Below, in pieces: positions 16,954 to 31,122 of a stretch of 64,000 bases of DNA. The position numbers and the translations under genes are program-made. The DNA lies in contig CAVXNQ010000018.1 in the NCBI GenBank assembly GCA_963763205.1, positions 372,001 to 436,000 on the forward strand, read 5' to 3'. This stretch comes from DDH964 sp963763205. Its GTDB lineage: Bacteria; Desulfobacterota; Desulfuromonadia; Desulfuromonadales; DDH964. Under the pieces are notes generated by a model. The model saw only the letters and a list, made by a program, of their open reading frames with translations. It did not search any database and was not told the DNA's origin. Within the stretch, counting starts at the first letter, position 1; each line of letters opens with the position of its first letter.

Positions 16954-18015
16954 TCAGCGCCGCAGGCTGTGCCAGACCGAGACCCCCAGGGTGACGGCGG
17001 TCAGCGGCAGGACGAAGTAGACCATCGCCCGGGTCAATTGCGGCAGGCCCGGATGGTGCGTCGCCATGAGAACCAGAAAGGTGGTGTAGGCCAGGTAATA
17101 AAAGCAGAACAGCCCCCCCTCCCAGCGCTCGATGCGGTGGCCGGTGAAAAAGATCGGCAGGCAGGCGACCGTCGCCGCCAGCATCACCGGCAGGTCGAAA
17201 TCGAGGGCCGCCGTGGGAACCGGTACGCCGGCGGGGGAAAACAGGGCCGTCAATCCCAGAACGCTGAGAATGTTGAAAATGTTGCTGCCGACGATATTGC
17301 CGACGGCGATGTCGCGCTGGCCGCGCAGGCTGGCCAGGACCGAGGTGGCGAGCTCCGGCAGCGAGGTGCCGATGGCGACCACGGTCAGGCCGATGATCAG
17401 GTCGCTGACCTCGAAATGGCGGGCGATGGTCACTGCGCCGTTTACCAGCCATCTCGAGCCGAGGCCGAGCAGCAGCAGGCCGCCGAGAATCTGCAGCAGC
17501 TGGGTGCTGCGCCGGGACTTGCCTCGGGCCTCGGCCGGCAGCTCCTCCTGCACCTGGCGGTTCTCCCGGCGGCTGCGCCGCACGGTCCAGACCGTGTAGA
17601 CGATCAGCCCGGCAAACAGCAGCAGTCCCTCGGCGCGGGAGATCCGGCCGTCCCCGGCGAAGAAGTAGGTGAGGGCGGAGATGCCGACCATGATCGGGAC
17701 CTCCAGGCGTACCACCTGGCGGGCGACGACCAGCGGGGCGGCCAGGGCGGAGAGGCCGAGGATCAGCAGGATGTTGGCGATATTGCTGCCGACCACATTG
17801 CCGAGGGCGATGCCGGCCTGCCCCTGCCAGGCGGAGAGGACCGAGACCGCCAGTTCCGGGGCGCTGGTACCGAAGGCGACGACGGTGAGGCCGACCACCA
17901 GCGGCGAGATGCCGAGGTCGACGGCGAGATGGGCGGCGCCGCGCACCAGCAGTTCGGCGCCGCCGATCAGCAGGACGAAGCCGGCCAGCAAAAGGAGCAG
18001 GGTCAACCAGGTCAT
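16954..18015 (-). CDS. Calcium/sodium antiporter (CaCA family)
   Basis: 353 residues and about ten hydrophobic helices. Both signature alpha repeats are present: VVAFGTSAPELAVS with NVVGSNIANIL (residues about 40-80), and VVAIGTSLPELATS with NIVGSNIFNIL (about 205-250). The paired acidic GTSxPEL residues bind cation. It exchanges Ca2+ for Na+ across the cytoplasmic membrane. An in-frame start at 18177 would add a hydrophilic Arg-rich leader; 18015 is preferred because AAGGATG precedes it and the protein then begins in the first helix. Confidence 0.9.
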   Translation of the reverse strand: MTWLTLLLLLAGFVLLIGGAELLVRGAAHLAVDLGISPLVVGLTVVAFGTSAPELAVSVLSAWQGQAGIALGNVVGSNIANILLILGLSALAAPLVVARQVVRLEVPIMVGISALTYFFAGDGRISRAEGLLLFAGLIVYTVWTVRRSRRENRQVQEELPAEARGKSRRSTQLLQILGGLLLLGLGSRWLVNGAVTIARHFEVSDLIIGLTVVAIGTSLPELATSVLASLRGQRDIAVGNIVGSNIFNILSVLGLTALFSPAGVPVPTAALDFDLPVMLAATVACLPIFFTGHRIERWEGGLFCFYYLAYTTFLVLMATHHPGLPQLTRAMVYFVLPLTAVTLGVSVWHSLRR

Positions 18016-18171
18016 GCGCACATCCTTGCGGTCGGAAGCCGCGGCCGAACCGCGTTGACGAGGCGGCGGCCGAAAGCTCGGGACTTCGCCAGCCACCCGT
18101 CTTGGCGCGGCTCGGGAAAGAGGGCTAAACTGGAGACAAAGGAGAACGCGCCGAAAAAGAGGAGAAGCGTC

Positions 18172-18426
18172 ATGCAAGCCTTAGAGATCAAGGACCATAT
18201 CTACTGGAGCGATCGCTGGTCGGCGCAAATCGGCCGGCGGTTGGAAGTGGCCGACAGCAGCGAAGGGCTGTTCATTTTTCCCGAGAGCCTGGGGCGGGAA
18301 GCGATCCTCGAGGTGCTCAAGGACGTTCCGGCGGACCTTTACCGCCTCTATGACCTGGAGCCCGCGGCAGAGGAGGACTGCGACTTCATGGCCGATTCGG
18401 GAGCCTGCTACCGGCGCCTCCATTAG
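18172..18426 (+). CDS. Small hypothetical protein next to selD
   Basis: 84 residues, acidic: MQALEIKDHIYWSDRWSAQI, then LFIFPESLGREAILEVLKDVPADLYRLYDLEP and a C-terminal CDFMADSGACYRRLH. AGGAGA lies 8 bases before the ATG. It is convergent with selD, whose stop lies 8 bases beyond its own. I do not recognise the family. Confidence 0.5.
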   Translation: MQALEIKDHIYWSDRWSAQIGRRLEVADSSEGLFIFPESLGREAILEVLKDVPADLYRLYDLEPAAEEDCDFMADSGACYRRLH

Positions 18427-18433
18427 CCGACTT

Positions 18434-19471
18434 CTAAACCACGCGCAGCCGGCCGGGGGAGCCTTCCGCGACCCTTCCGATCTCCCAGAAGGGGACCTTG
18501 CGTTTTTTCAGCGCCGCCTGCAGCAGGGGGAGGCGCTCTTTGGCCACCGCCAGCAGCAGGCCGCCGGAGGTCTGCGGATCGGCGAGCAGATCGAGGGTCG
18601 CGGGGTCGAGCCGGTCGGATTCGAGCACGCGGGGGAGGTAGTGCTCCCGGTTGTTGTAGCTGCCGGCCGGGACCAGGCCGATGGCGGCCATCTCCCGCAC
18701 CTGGGGGTAGACCGGCAGGGCGGCCCCGTCGATCTCCAGCAGCACGCCGCTGGCCTCGGCCATTTCCAGGGCATGCCCGAGCAGGCCGAAGCCGCTGATG
18801 TCGGTGGCGGCGGCGACGCCGGCTTGGAGCATCGCTTCCGCGGCCGCCTTGTTGAGGGTTTCCATGCCGGCGATGGCCTCGGCCATCGCGCTCTGCCCGA
18901 TGACCTCCCCCTTGAGAGCGGTGGCGAGGATGCCGGTGCCCAGCGGCTTGGTGAGCAGCAGCCGGTCGCCGGGGCGGGCGCCGCGGGTGGTCACCAGGCG
19001 CGCCGGATCGACCAGCCCGGTCACCGCCAGGCCGATCTTCGGCTCCTCGTCCTCGACGCTGTGGCCGCCGACGATCACCGCCCCGGCCTCGAGAACTTTT
19101 TCCGCGCAGCCGCGCAGGATCGCCACCAGGATCGCGCGGTCCAGGCAGGCCGGAAAGCCGACCAGGGAGAGGGCGGTCAAGGGGGTGCCGCCCATGGCGT
19201 AGATGTCCGAGAGGGCGTTGGCGGCCGCAATCCGGCCGTAGCTCGCCGGATCGTCGACGATCGGCGTGAAGAAGTCGACCGACTGCACCAGCGCCCGGCT
19301 CTCGTCGAGCCGGTAGACGCCGGCGTCGGCGAAGGGGATATCGGCCGAAAGCAGATTCGGATCGCTGAATTGTGGTAACTGACGCAGCACCTGCGCCAAC
19401 GGCCCGGGGGCCAGCTTGGCGGCTCAACCGCTGCTGCGGGAGAGGCTGGTCAGTTTCGGCTGATCGGCCAT
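18434..19471 (-). CDS. selD: Selenophosphate synthase, itself a selenoprotein (UGA-Sec at codon 16)
   Basis: SelD makes selenophosphate from selenide and ATP for tRNA-Sec charging. From the ATG at 19471, which has GGAGGTGAGCC upstream, the frame reads MADQPKLTSLSRSSG, then TGA at 19426-19424, then AAKLAPGPLAQVLRQLPQF. The UGA stands exactly where other SelDs carry the catalytic Cys/Sec (GCGCK or GUGCK), so it is read as selenocysteine. The protein is then 345 residues, the usual length. An annotation starting after the UGA would lose the active site. Later motifs include GGTPLTALSLVGFPACLD and GGHSVEDEEPKIGLAVTGLV. It is the last gene of selA-selB-selD. Confidence 0.93.
19394..19426 (-). promoter_or_regulatory. 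SECIS-like hairpin immediately after the selD UGA
   Basis: Starting at the UGA, the 33 bases can form an outer 6-bp stem (CGCCAA with TTGGCG) and an inner GGCC/GGCC stem with a CCCG loop. Bacterial SECIS elements are hairpins placed directly 3' of the UGA and bound by SelB. Position and shape fit; the pairing is read by eye. Confidence 0.65.
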
Positions 19472-19555
19472 CGGCTCACCTCCTTTCTGTAGAATCGGTG
19501 ACAGGTGACGGGTAAAGGGTGACGGGTAAAATCTCTAGTGGTTGCCTTGCACTCG

Positions 19556-21478
<1,923 letters not shown>

Positions 21479-21507
21479 AAGCTCAAGGTGGGCCTGGGCA
21501 GGGATGC

Positions 21508-22918
21508 CTAACCGAGCGCGGCGGCCAGCGCCGCGATCAGCGGCGTCTCCTCAGCGGAAGCGAGGGTGCGCGGATCGAGCAGCAGGCAGTCTTCGTGGAT
21601 GCGCCCGATCACCGGGACCTCGCCGCCGCGCAGCCGGGTCGGCGAACTGCGCCACCGAGCCCACCGCCGGTCGCAGTGCCAGGGCAAACCCCGGCAGCTC
21701 GCTGAGGGGCAGGGCGCCGCCGCCGACGGTAGCGGCGGCCGGCACCACGTCCGCCTGCAGCCGCTCGCCGCAGGCCGCGGTGATCTGCCGCTGGAGGCGC
21801 CGGCAGCGGCGTTTGAGTTCTGCCGCCGGGATCGCCAGCATCCGCAGCGCCGGGATCTCCGCCAGCGCCCGCTGCGGGTCGAGGTAGAGGCGCAGGGTCG
21901 CCTCCAGGGCGGCGAGGGTCAGCTTGTCGCTGCGCAGGGCGCGGGCCAGGGGGTGGCGGCGGATCGTGTCCACCGCCGCCTTCCGGCCGACGATCAGGCC
22001 GGCCTGGGGGCCGCCGAGGAGCTTGTCGCCGGAGAAGGTGACGACGTCCACGCCCGCCGCCACCGCCGCGGCGACGGTCGGTTCCTGAGGCAGACCATAG
22101 GGTGAGAGGTCGATCAGCATGCCGCTGCCGAGATCCTCCATCACCGGCAGGCCGTGCTGCCGGCCGAGGTCGACCAGCTCGGTTGCGGGGACCGCGGCGG
22201 TGAAACCGAGGATGCGGTAGTTGCTGGTGTGGACCTTGAGCAGCAGGCCGGTCGTCTCGCCGATGGCGCCTTGGTAATCGGCGCGGTGGGTCTTGTTGGT
22301 GGTGCCGACCTCGCGCAGAACGACGCCGCCGGCTTCCATCACCTCGGGGATGCGGAAAGAGCCACCGATCTCGATCAGTTCGCCGCGGGAGACGATCGCT
22401 TCTTTGCCCCGGGCCAGCGCCGTCAGCGCCAGCAGCACCGCCCCGGCGTTGTTGTTGACCACCGTCGCCGCTTCCGCCCCGGTGAGGCGCACCAGGAGGT
22501 CTTCGATGTGGCTGTCGCGCCGTCCCCGCTCGCCTCTCTCCAGGTCTAATTCGAGGTTGGAGTAGCCGCGGGCGACCTGCTCGATGGCGGTCAGCGCCGC
22601 TTCGGCCAGGGGCGCGCGGCCGAGATTGGTGTGCAGCAGGGTGCCGGTCAGGTTGAGAACCCGCCGCAGGCTGGGGGCGGCGAGCTGCCGGGCGCACGCG
22701 GCGGCCCGCTCGGCCACGGCCGCCGGGTCGACAGCCGGCGCCGGCGCGTCGCCGGCGAGCAGGGCGGCGCGCAGCTCCGCCACCGTCTGCTGCGCCGCCG
22801 CCACCAGCAGCGCGTGGGGGATCTGCATCGCCAGTGCTTGCAAGGGGGCACTCGCCAGCAGGGTGTCGATGCCGGGGAGGCGGCGCAGCAGACTCTGGCG
22901 GGTGGGGGGCGAGGCCAT
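21508..22918 (-). CDS. selA: L-seryl-tRNA(Sec) selenium transferase (one frameshift near the C-terminus)
   Basis: SelA converts Ser-tRNA-Sec to Sec-tRNA-Sec. The ATG at 22918 begins MASPPTRQSLLRRLPGIDTL. Family motifs include TGTLLHTNLGRAPL, VNNNAGAVLLAL, REVGTTNKTH and the PLP-lysine region TFSGDKLLGGPQAGLIVG. Near 21645 GACCCGG has one C too many. Restoring the frame gives GEVPVIGRIHEDCLLLDPRT and the end LIAALAAALG at 21508, a full-length protein of about 470 residues. The error is probably technical, because a SelA lost here would leave the other sel genes useless. Confidence 0.9.
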
Positions 22919-22972
22919 GGGAGACTCCCTGGGGGCTTGAAGGAAGACGGAACGAAAAGGTCGTCCGGCCCC

Positions 22973-23044
22973 AAAAAAACGCCTGGCCCGCCCCGATTCG
23001 GCGGCGGAAAATCCGGCGCTGAACGTTCGGGGGCGAGGCCAGGC
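22973..23044 (-). terminator. Rho-independent terminator of the leucine-degradation operon
   Basis: On the - strand, after the CoA-transferase stop, GCCTGGCCTCGCCCC pairs with GGGGCGGGCCAGGC and is followed by GTTTTTTTGG. The loop holds a smaller hairpin. The selA promoter must lie between this and 22918. Confidence 0.75.
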
Positions 23045-23107
23045 AAATTGTAAAAGCAAGCGACTGGAATTGCAAATTTTTTAAGTTTTTAAGGCTCCAT
23101 TTGCCGG

Positions 23108-24437
23108 CTAAAGGCGGTTCATGCCGCGCGCGGCCGCCGTCAGCTCCGCCCGGAAATCGGGGTGGGCGATGGCGATCAGGGCCGCGGCCCGCTGCCGCGC
23201 CGAACGCCCCCGCAGGTGGGCCACGCCGAACTCGGTGACCACGTAATCGACTTCGTTCTTGTTGGTGGTGACCACCGCCCCCGGCTGCAGGGTCGGGACG
23301 ATGCGGGAGAGGCTCCCCCTCTTGGCGGTGGCGGGGAGGGTGATGAAGCTCTTTCCGCCCTCGGAGCGGGTGGCGCCGCGCACGAAGTCGGCCTGGCCGC
23401 CGGTACCGCTCCAGTGCAGGGTGCCGAGGCTCTCCGAGGCGCACTGGCCAAGGAGGTCGACCTCGATGGTGGCGTTGATGGAGACCATCTTTCGGTGCTG
23501 GCCGATGATGTAGGGATCGTTGGTGTAGTCGACCGGGTGCATCTCGATGGTCGGGTTGTCGTGCATGAACTGGTAGAGGCGCCGGGTGCCGAGGGCGAAG
23601 GTGCCGATGGTCTTGCCGGGGTTGAGAGTCTTCTGCGAATTGTTGGCGGCGCCGCTCTGCAGCAGGTCGACCATGCCGTCGGTAATCATTTCGGTATGGA
23701 TCCCCAGATCGTGCTTTTGCAGCAGGGCCCGGCAAACGGCGTTGGGAATGCCGCCGATGCCGAGCTGCAGGGTCGAACCGTCTTCGATCAGCTCCGCGAT
23801 GTAGCCGCCGATCGCCTCCTCGACCGCGGTGACGGGCGGAATGGGGAGTTCCACCAGCGGGTCGCTGCTTTCCAGGATGAAGTCGACCTCGGAGATGTGG
23901 ATGTGGCAGTTGCCGTGGGTGCGGGGGCAGTGCTCGTTGACCTGGACCACTACCTTCTGCGCCTTTTTCAGCGCGGCCATGGTGTAGGCCACTGACAGGC
24001 TGCAGGTGAAGTAGCCGTGCTCGTCCATGGGGGAGACCATGGTCGCCGACCCAGTCGACGGGCCAGTACTCGGTCATCAGCCTGGGGACCTCGTGGAAAT
24101 AGTTGGGAACCCAGTCGGCCCAGCCCTTCTGCACCGCCTGGCGCGAGGCGCCGCTGGTGAACCAGGAGTTGACCTTGATGTGCCGGGCCGCCTCCTCGGT
24201 GAAATAGTCCTTGCAGACGTGGTGCTGCTGGTTGATGGTCACCCCCTCCAGGCTTTGCTGGCGGGCGGCCAGGGCCCGGGTGAAGAGGAGCGGCTCCCCG
24301 GCGCAGATGGGAAAGACCAGGACTTCGCCGTTCTGCACCGCGGCGGCGGCCGTTTCGGGGGTGCAGAGCTTCTGCCGGTACTCGGCGGCGTAGTCGGCAG
24401 CGGTGGAGAGGGCGGTGTTGACGGCATGGATGGACAT
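23108..24437 (-). CDS. Acetyl-CoA hydrolase/CoA-transferase family protein (one frameshift)
   Basis: The start MSIHAVNTALSTAADYAAEYR is at 24437 and the frame reads to EYWPVDWV near 24040. One extra G in GTCGGCGACC then shifts it, and the next frame continues TMVSPMDEHGYFTCSLSVAY to the stop at 23108. The length of about 443 residues and the motif GIGGIPNAVC with YVVTEFGVAHLRGRS fit the family that transfers CoA between acetate, succinate, butyrate or 4-hydroxybutyrate. As last gene of the leucine operon it probably activates an acid or releases acetate; the true acyl pair cannot be read from sequence. Confidence 0.82.
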
Positions 24438-24482
24438 GGGAAACCTCCTGGTTTGGGTTTTTCGAGAATTAATCGCGGCTGC

Positions 24483-25409
24483 TCACGCATCCTGTTGCTG
24501 TGGCTCTCCCCGGCAGCCGAGAGCGCGGGCCATCTTCGAGCCGCTGGGGCGGCCGAGGGTGCGGCTGATGTAGCGGCCGGCATCGACCAGGGCCGGCAAC
24601 GTCGACGCCCGTCGCGATGCCGAGGCCGTCGAGCAGTAGACCAGATCTTCGCTGGCCAGGTTTCCCGCGGCGCCCGGGGCGTAGGGGCAGCCGCCGAGCC
24701 CCGCCACCGAGCTGTCGATCGACGGCGACCCCCCGTTCGAGGCAGGCGAGGACGTTGGCCAGGGCCTGGCCGTAGGTGTCGTGGAAGTGGAGTGCCAGGC
24801 GCTCCACCGGCACGCTGGCGGCGACCGTCTCGATCAGCGCCCGGGCCTGGCCCGGCGTGCCGACGCCGATGGTGTCCCCCAGGGAGATTTCGTAGCAGCC
24901 CAGCTCCAGCAGGCGCCGGGCGACGGCGGCGACCGCCGCGGGTGCCACCGCCCCTTCGTAGGGGCAGCCGAGGACGCAGGAGACGTAGCCCCGCACCCGG
25001 ATGCCTGGCGCGCGCCCGCGGCGGCGACGGGGGGCGAAGCGCTCCAGGCTCTCGGCGATGGAGCAGTTGATGTTTTTGTGCGAGAAGGTCTCGGAGGCGG
25101 CGGCGAAGACCGCCACCTCGGCGGCCCCGGCGGCCAGCCGCCGCGTCGAACCCTTGGAGGTTGGGGGCCAGAACCGGGTAGCTGACCCCCGGTCGGCGTT
25201 CGATCCCCTCCAGGACCGCGGCGGCGTCGGCCATCTGGGGGACCCGGCGTGGGGAGACGAAGCTGGTCGCCTCGATGGCGGCAAGGCCGCTGCGGCTGAG
25301 ACGGTCGATGAGGCCGATCTTGACCGCCGTCGGCACGCTCTGCGCCTCGTTCTGCAGCCCGTCCCGCGGGCCGACCTCGACTATTTTGACGCGTTTGGGC
25401 AAGCGGCAT
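24483..25409 (-). CDS. mvaB: Hydroxymethylglutaryl-CoA lyase (several frameshifts)
   Basis: HMG-CoA lyase splits HMG-CoA to acetyl-CoA and acetoacetate, the last step of leucine breakdown. Across three frames the order is KIVEVGPRDGLQNEAQSVPT, EATSFVSPRRVPQMADA, LAPNLQGFDAA, ETFSHKNINCSIAES, VRGYVSCVLGCPYEG, CYEISLGDTIGVGTP, ALHFHDTYGQALANV, VAGLGGCPYAPGAAGN and EDLVY. The catalytic Cys motif GGCPYAPGA and the metal-ligand HFHDTYG are both present. The ATG at 25409 abuts the biotin-subunit stop, and one extra base after it must be removed. The span of about 309 codons matches the family. Confidence 0.85.
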
Positions 25410-25410
25410 C

Positions 25411-27452
25411 TCAGACTCCCTCCGCGGCCTCGAAGGCGAGCAGCTCCGCCCCGTCGCTGCACCAGGGCGCCGACGCCGAAGTTGAGGGCGAGGACCTTAC
25501 CACGCCGTCGGCGGGGCGGTGATGGTGTGTTCCATCTTCATCGCCTCGAGAATCACCAGGGGCGCGCCCCTTGCCACCTCGGCCCCGGCCTCGACCATGA
25601 AGGCGACGACCTTGCCCGGCATGGGGGCGGTCAGACTGCCGTCCCGGCGGCCTCCTGCGCACCTGCCGGCGCAGGGGTCGTAGCAGGGTGCAGGCGGTGG
25701 CTGCTGCCCGTCGCAGAGGATGGTCAGCTCCGGCGCCGTTGCGCACCACCGTGGCCTGGCAGCGGGCGTCCGCCCAGGTCGGCGACCAGGTCGCCGGTCG
25801 CCGTCGAAGCTGCCCCGCGGACCTGCAGCGCGCCGCCGGGGAGTTCGAGCAGATAGCCGCCTGGGCGGTAGTGGGCGGTGACCGTTACGTCTGCGCGTCG
25901 CCGTCCGCGAAGCGCGAGCTCATGGTGGTTGTCGCCGTTGAGGCGCCAGCCGTCGGTGCGGTGCCAGGGGGAGTGGGATCGCCGGAGGCGGCGGCCGTCT
26001 GCGCGGGCCTCGGCGGCGCGGCAGCAGCAGGACGTCGAGGGTGGCCAGGGCCAGGGTCCGGTCGCCGGCCGGGACGGCTCGGGAAAAAGCAGCTCGGCGG
26101 TGGCGCTCGATGAAGCCGGTGTCGAGTTCGGCGGCGGCAAAGGCCGGATGGGCCGCCAGGGCGCCGAGAAAGCCGAGATTGGTCAGGTCACCCCGGCGAC
26201 CTGGCAGTCGGCCAGCGCCCGCCGCAGGCGGCGCAGGGCGCCGGCGCGGTCGTCGTCCCAGACGATCAGCTTGGCGATCATCGGGTCGTAATGGATGCTG
26301 ACCGCGTCCCCCTGGCGCACCCCGGTGTCGATGCGCACATGCGGCCGTTCTCCGGCGGGTGCGCAGGTGCCGCAGCGTCCCGGTGGCGGGCAGGAAGTCC
26401 CGGGCCGGGTCTTCGGCGTAGATGCGCACCTCGATGGCGTGGCCGCTGATGGCCAGCTCCTCCTGGCGGCGCGGCAGCGGCTCGCCGGCAGGCGACCCGC
26501 AGCTGCCACTCGACCAGGTCCTGGCCGGTGATCATCTCGGTGACCGGATGCTCGACCTGGAGGCGGGTGTTCATCTCCATGAAGTAGAAGGCGCCGTCGG
26601 CATCGAGCAGAAACTCGACCGTCCCGGCGCCGACGTAGCCGATGGCCCGGGCCGCGGCCACCGCCGCCTCCCCCATCCGCTCGCGCAGCTCCGGGGTCAT
26701 CCCCGGCGCCGGCGCCTCCTCCACCACCTTCTGGTGGCGGCGCTGGATGGAGCAGTCGCGCTCGAAGAGGTGCACGGCAGTTGCCGTGCGCCGTCGGCGA
26801 AGACCTGGATCTCGACGTGGCGCGGCCGGCGCAGGTAGCGTCTCCAGCAGCACCGGCTCGTCGCCGAAGGCGGTCGGTCGCCTCGCGCCAGGCCCCGGCG
26901 AGGGCGGCGGCGAAATCCTCCGCCCGCTCGCACCACCCGCATCCCCTTGCCGCCGCCGCCGGCGACTGGCCTTGATCAGCAGCGGATAGCCGATGGCGTC
27001 GGCCTGCTGCTGCAGACAGCGCCGCGGTCCTGGTCCTCGCCGTGATAGCCGGGGACCAGGGGCACGCCGGCCTCGGCCATGATCCGTCTTGGCGGCGCTC
27101 TTGCTCCCCATGGCGCGCGATCGCCGCCACCGGCGGGCCGACGAAGACGAGCCCGGCCGCGGCGCAGGCCGCGGCGAAGTCGGCGTTCTCGGCGAGAAAG
27201 CCGTAGCCGGGATGGACCGCCTGCGGCGCCGCTGCGCAGCGGCGACGGCGATGATGCAGCTCCGGCCGCAGGTAGCTCTCCGCGGCCGGGGCCGGGCCGA
27301 TGCGGCAGGCCTCGTCGGCCAGGGCGACGTGGCGGGCGCCGGCGTCGGCGTCGGAGTAGACCGCCACGGTGCGGATGCCGAGGCGCCGGGCGGTGCGGAT
27401 GATGCGGCAGGCGATCTCGCCGCGGTTGGCGATCAGCAATCTTGTCGAACAT
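25411..27452 (-). CDS. liuD: Methylcrotonyl-CoA carboxylase biotin-carboxylase subunit (many frameshifts)
   Basis: The pieces in order are MFDK/LLIANRGEIACRIIRTARRLGIRT, VHPGYGFLAENADFA, GYVGAGTVEFLLDADGAFYFMEMNTRLQVEH, IHYDPMIAKLIVWDDDRA and a C-terminal biotinyl segment EAMKMEHTI, whose Lys codon is 25536-25538. Together they make a biotin carboxylase plus BCCP protein of about 680 codons, the normal size. It carboxylates biotin with ATP and bicarbonate for the carboxyltransferase at 28257-29870. Because so many shifts are needed, exact residues between the islands are unreliable. Propionyl- or geranyl-CoA carboxylase is the alternative, but the ivd and HMG-CoA lyase neighbours favour methylcrotonyl-CoA. 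Confidence 0.82.
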
Positions 27453-27465
27453 CGCGTCTATCCTT

Positions 27466-28252
27466 TCACCCAGTGGGTTGGCGTTTTTCCAGAAAGGCCG
27501 CGAGCCCCTCGCGCCCTTCGGCGGAGGCGCGGATGTCGGCGATGCGCTCGGCGGTGTCGGCGATCAGGTCGTCGTCCAGGGACCGGCGGGCCACCTCGGC
27601 CACCAGCTCCTTGACCGCGGCCATGGCCTGGGGGCCGTTCTGCAGCAGCAGCGCGGCTGAGCTCGCCGCCGCGCGCCGCCAGCTCTCCGGCGGCGACCAC
27701 CTCGTGCACCAGCCCGAGCCGCAGCGCCTCGGCGGCGTCGAAGCGCTCGGCGGTGAGGAAGTAGCGCCGGGCCTGGCGCGGGCCCGATGGCGGCGATCAC
27801 GTAGGGGGAGATCACCGCCGGAATCAGGCCGAGCTTCACCTCGGAGAGGCAGAAGCTGGCGCCTTCGGCGGCGATGGCGATGTCGCAGCAGGCGACCAGC
27901 CCGACGCCGCCGCCGAAGGCCGCCCCCTGCACCAGGGCGATGGTCGGCTTGGGCAGGCTGTCGAGGGTCCGCATCAGCTCGGCCAGGCTCATGGCGTCGG
28001 CGAGGTTCTCCTCGCCGGGAGTAGTCGGCCATGCGCCGCATCCAGTTGAGATCGGCCCCGGCGGAGAAGCTCTTGCCGCTGGCCGCCAGAAGGACCAGCG
28101 CCGCACCGCGGGTCGCGCCGCGAGGCGCCTGAGTTCGGCGGTCAGCGCGGCGATCAGCGCGTCGTCGAAGGCGTTGTGCAGTTCGGGGCGGTTGAGGGTC
28201 AGGGTGGCGCAGCCCGCAGTCGTCGATTTCTGTCAGCAGAGTGTCGTTTCAT
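27466..28252 (-). CDS. liuC: Methylglutaconyl-CoA hydratase-type enoyl-CoA hydratase (several frameshifts)
   Basis: Crotonase-fold protein. Readable pieces are TLNRPELHNA near the N-terminus, MRRMADYS, PKPTIALVQGAAFGGGVGLVACCDIAIAA (oxyanion-hole region), SEVKLGLIPAVISPYV and the end DIRASAEGREGLAAFLEKRQPTG. The ATG at 28252 needs one base removed within about 15 bases to enter the conserved frame. Between carboxyltransferase and biotin subunit genes, the expected step is hydration of 3-methylglutaconyl-CoA to HMG-CoA. Confidence 0.8.
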
Positions 28253-28256
28253 GGCA

Positions 28257-29870
<1,614 letters not shown>

Positions 29871-29910
29871 CGCTGGGTTCCTCTTCCAGGTCAGGGGCCG
29901 GCGGTCCGGT

Positions 29911-31080
29911 TCAGGCGGCGCTCTCGTTGAAGAGCTCGCGGCCGATGAGCATGCGGCGGATCTCCGTGGTGCCGGCGCCGATCTCGTAGAGCTTGGCATC
30001 GCGCAAGAAACGGCCGGTCGGGTACTCGTTGGTGTAGCCGTTTCCGCCCAGGGTCTGGATCGCCTCCAGGGCCATCCAGGTCGCCTTCTCGGCGGCGTAG
30101 AGGATCGCCCCGGCGGCGTCCTTGCGGGTCGTCTCGCCGCGGTCGCAGGCCTTGGCCACCGAGTAGACATAGGACTTGGTGGCGTTCAGGGTGCTGTACA
30201 TGTCGGCGAGCTTCCCCTGCATCAGCTGGAAAGTGCCGATCGGCTGGCCGAACTGCTTGCGCTCGTGGATGTAGGGGACGACCACGTCCATGCAGGCCTG
30301 CATGATCCCCAAAGGGCCGCCGGCGAGCACCGCCCGCTCGTAGTCGAGACCGCTCATCAGGACGTTGACCCCGCGCCCCTCCACGCCGAGGACGTTCTCG
30401 GCCGGGACCTCGCAGTTCTCGAAAACCAGCTCGCAGGTGTTGGAGCCGCGCATCCCCATCTTGTCGAGCTTCTGGGCGGTGGAGAACCCCTTGAACCCCT
30501 TCTCGATGATGAAGGCGGTGATCCCCTTGGGCCCGGCGTCGGGATCGGTCTTGGCGTAGACCACCAGCACGTCGGCGTCGGGGCCGTTGGTGATCCACAT
30601 CTTGTTGCCGTTGAGGACGTAGCGCTCCCCCTGGCGGTCGGCGCGCAGCCGCATGCTCACCACGTCCGAACCGGCGCCCGGCTCGCTCATCGCCAGGGCG
30701 CCGACGTGCTCGCCGCTGATCAGCTTCGGCAGGTACTTGCGTTTCTGGGTCTCGCTGCCATTGCGGTGGATCTGGTTGACGCAGAGGTTGGAGTGTGCGC
30801 CGTAGGAGAGGGCGACCGCCGCCGAGGCGCGGCTCAACTCCTCCATGACGACGACATGCTCGAGGTAGCCCATCCCGGCGCCGCCGTACTCCTCGGGGAT
30901 GGTGACGCCGAGCAGGCCGAGGTCGCCCATCTTGCGCCACATGTCGGCAGGGAACTCGTTGTCCCGGTCGATGTCGGCGGCGCGGGGCGCGAGCTCCTTG
31001 GCGGCAAAGCCGGCGACGGTCTCGCGCAGCAGGTCGGCGGTGTCGCCGAGGTGGAAATTGAGGGTCGGATAGCTGGCCAT
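29911..31080 (-). CDS. ivd: Isovaleryl-CoA dehydrogenase
   Basis: 389 residues, intact. Acyl-CoA dehydrogenase motifs are LGVTIPEEYGGAGMGYLEHV, ALAMSEPGAGSDVVSMRLRA, WITNGPDADVLVVYAKTD, LDYERAVLAGGPLGIMQACM with the Glu of the YERAVLAGGP region that marks isovaleryl-type enzymes, and the end LYEIGAGTTEIRRMLIGREL. It oxidises isovaleryl-CoA to 3-methylcrotonyl-CoA and passes electrons to ETF (genes at 51-53 kb). AAGGAG is 9 bases upstream of the ATG at 31080. It heads the operon, behind a sigma-54-type box at 31123-31137. Confidence 0.92.
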   Translation of the reverse strand: MASYPTLNFHLGDTADLLRETVAGFAAKELAPRAADIDRDNEFPADMWRKMGDLGLLGVTIPEEYGGAGMGYLEHVVVMEELSRASAAVALSYGAHSNLCVNQIHRNGSETQKRKYLPKLISGEHVGALAMSEPGAGSDVVSMRLRADRQGERYVLNGNKMWITNGPDADVLVVYAKTDPDAGPKGITAFIIEKGFKGFSTAQKLDKMGMRGSNTCELVFENCEVPAENVLGVEGRGVNVLMSGLDYERAVLAGGPLGIMQACMDVVVPYIHERKQFGQPIGTFQLMQGKLADMYSTLNATKSYVYSVAKACDRGETTRKDAAGAILYAAEKATWMALEAIQTLGGNGYTNEYPTGRFLRDAKLYEIGAGTTEIRRMLIGRELFNESAA

Positions 31081-31122
31081 GGTCTGCAACTCCTTTCCGG
31101 TGAGTGGTTGACCGGATAGATT

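Noticed and set aside
24040..24060. Programmed frameshift in the CoA-transferase
   Set aside because: No slippery heptamer, and many unrelated genes in the window show the same kind of one-base shift, so a technical cause is simpler.
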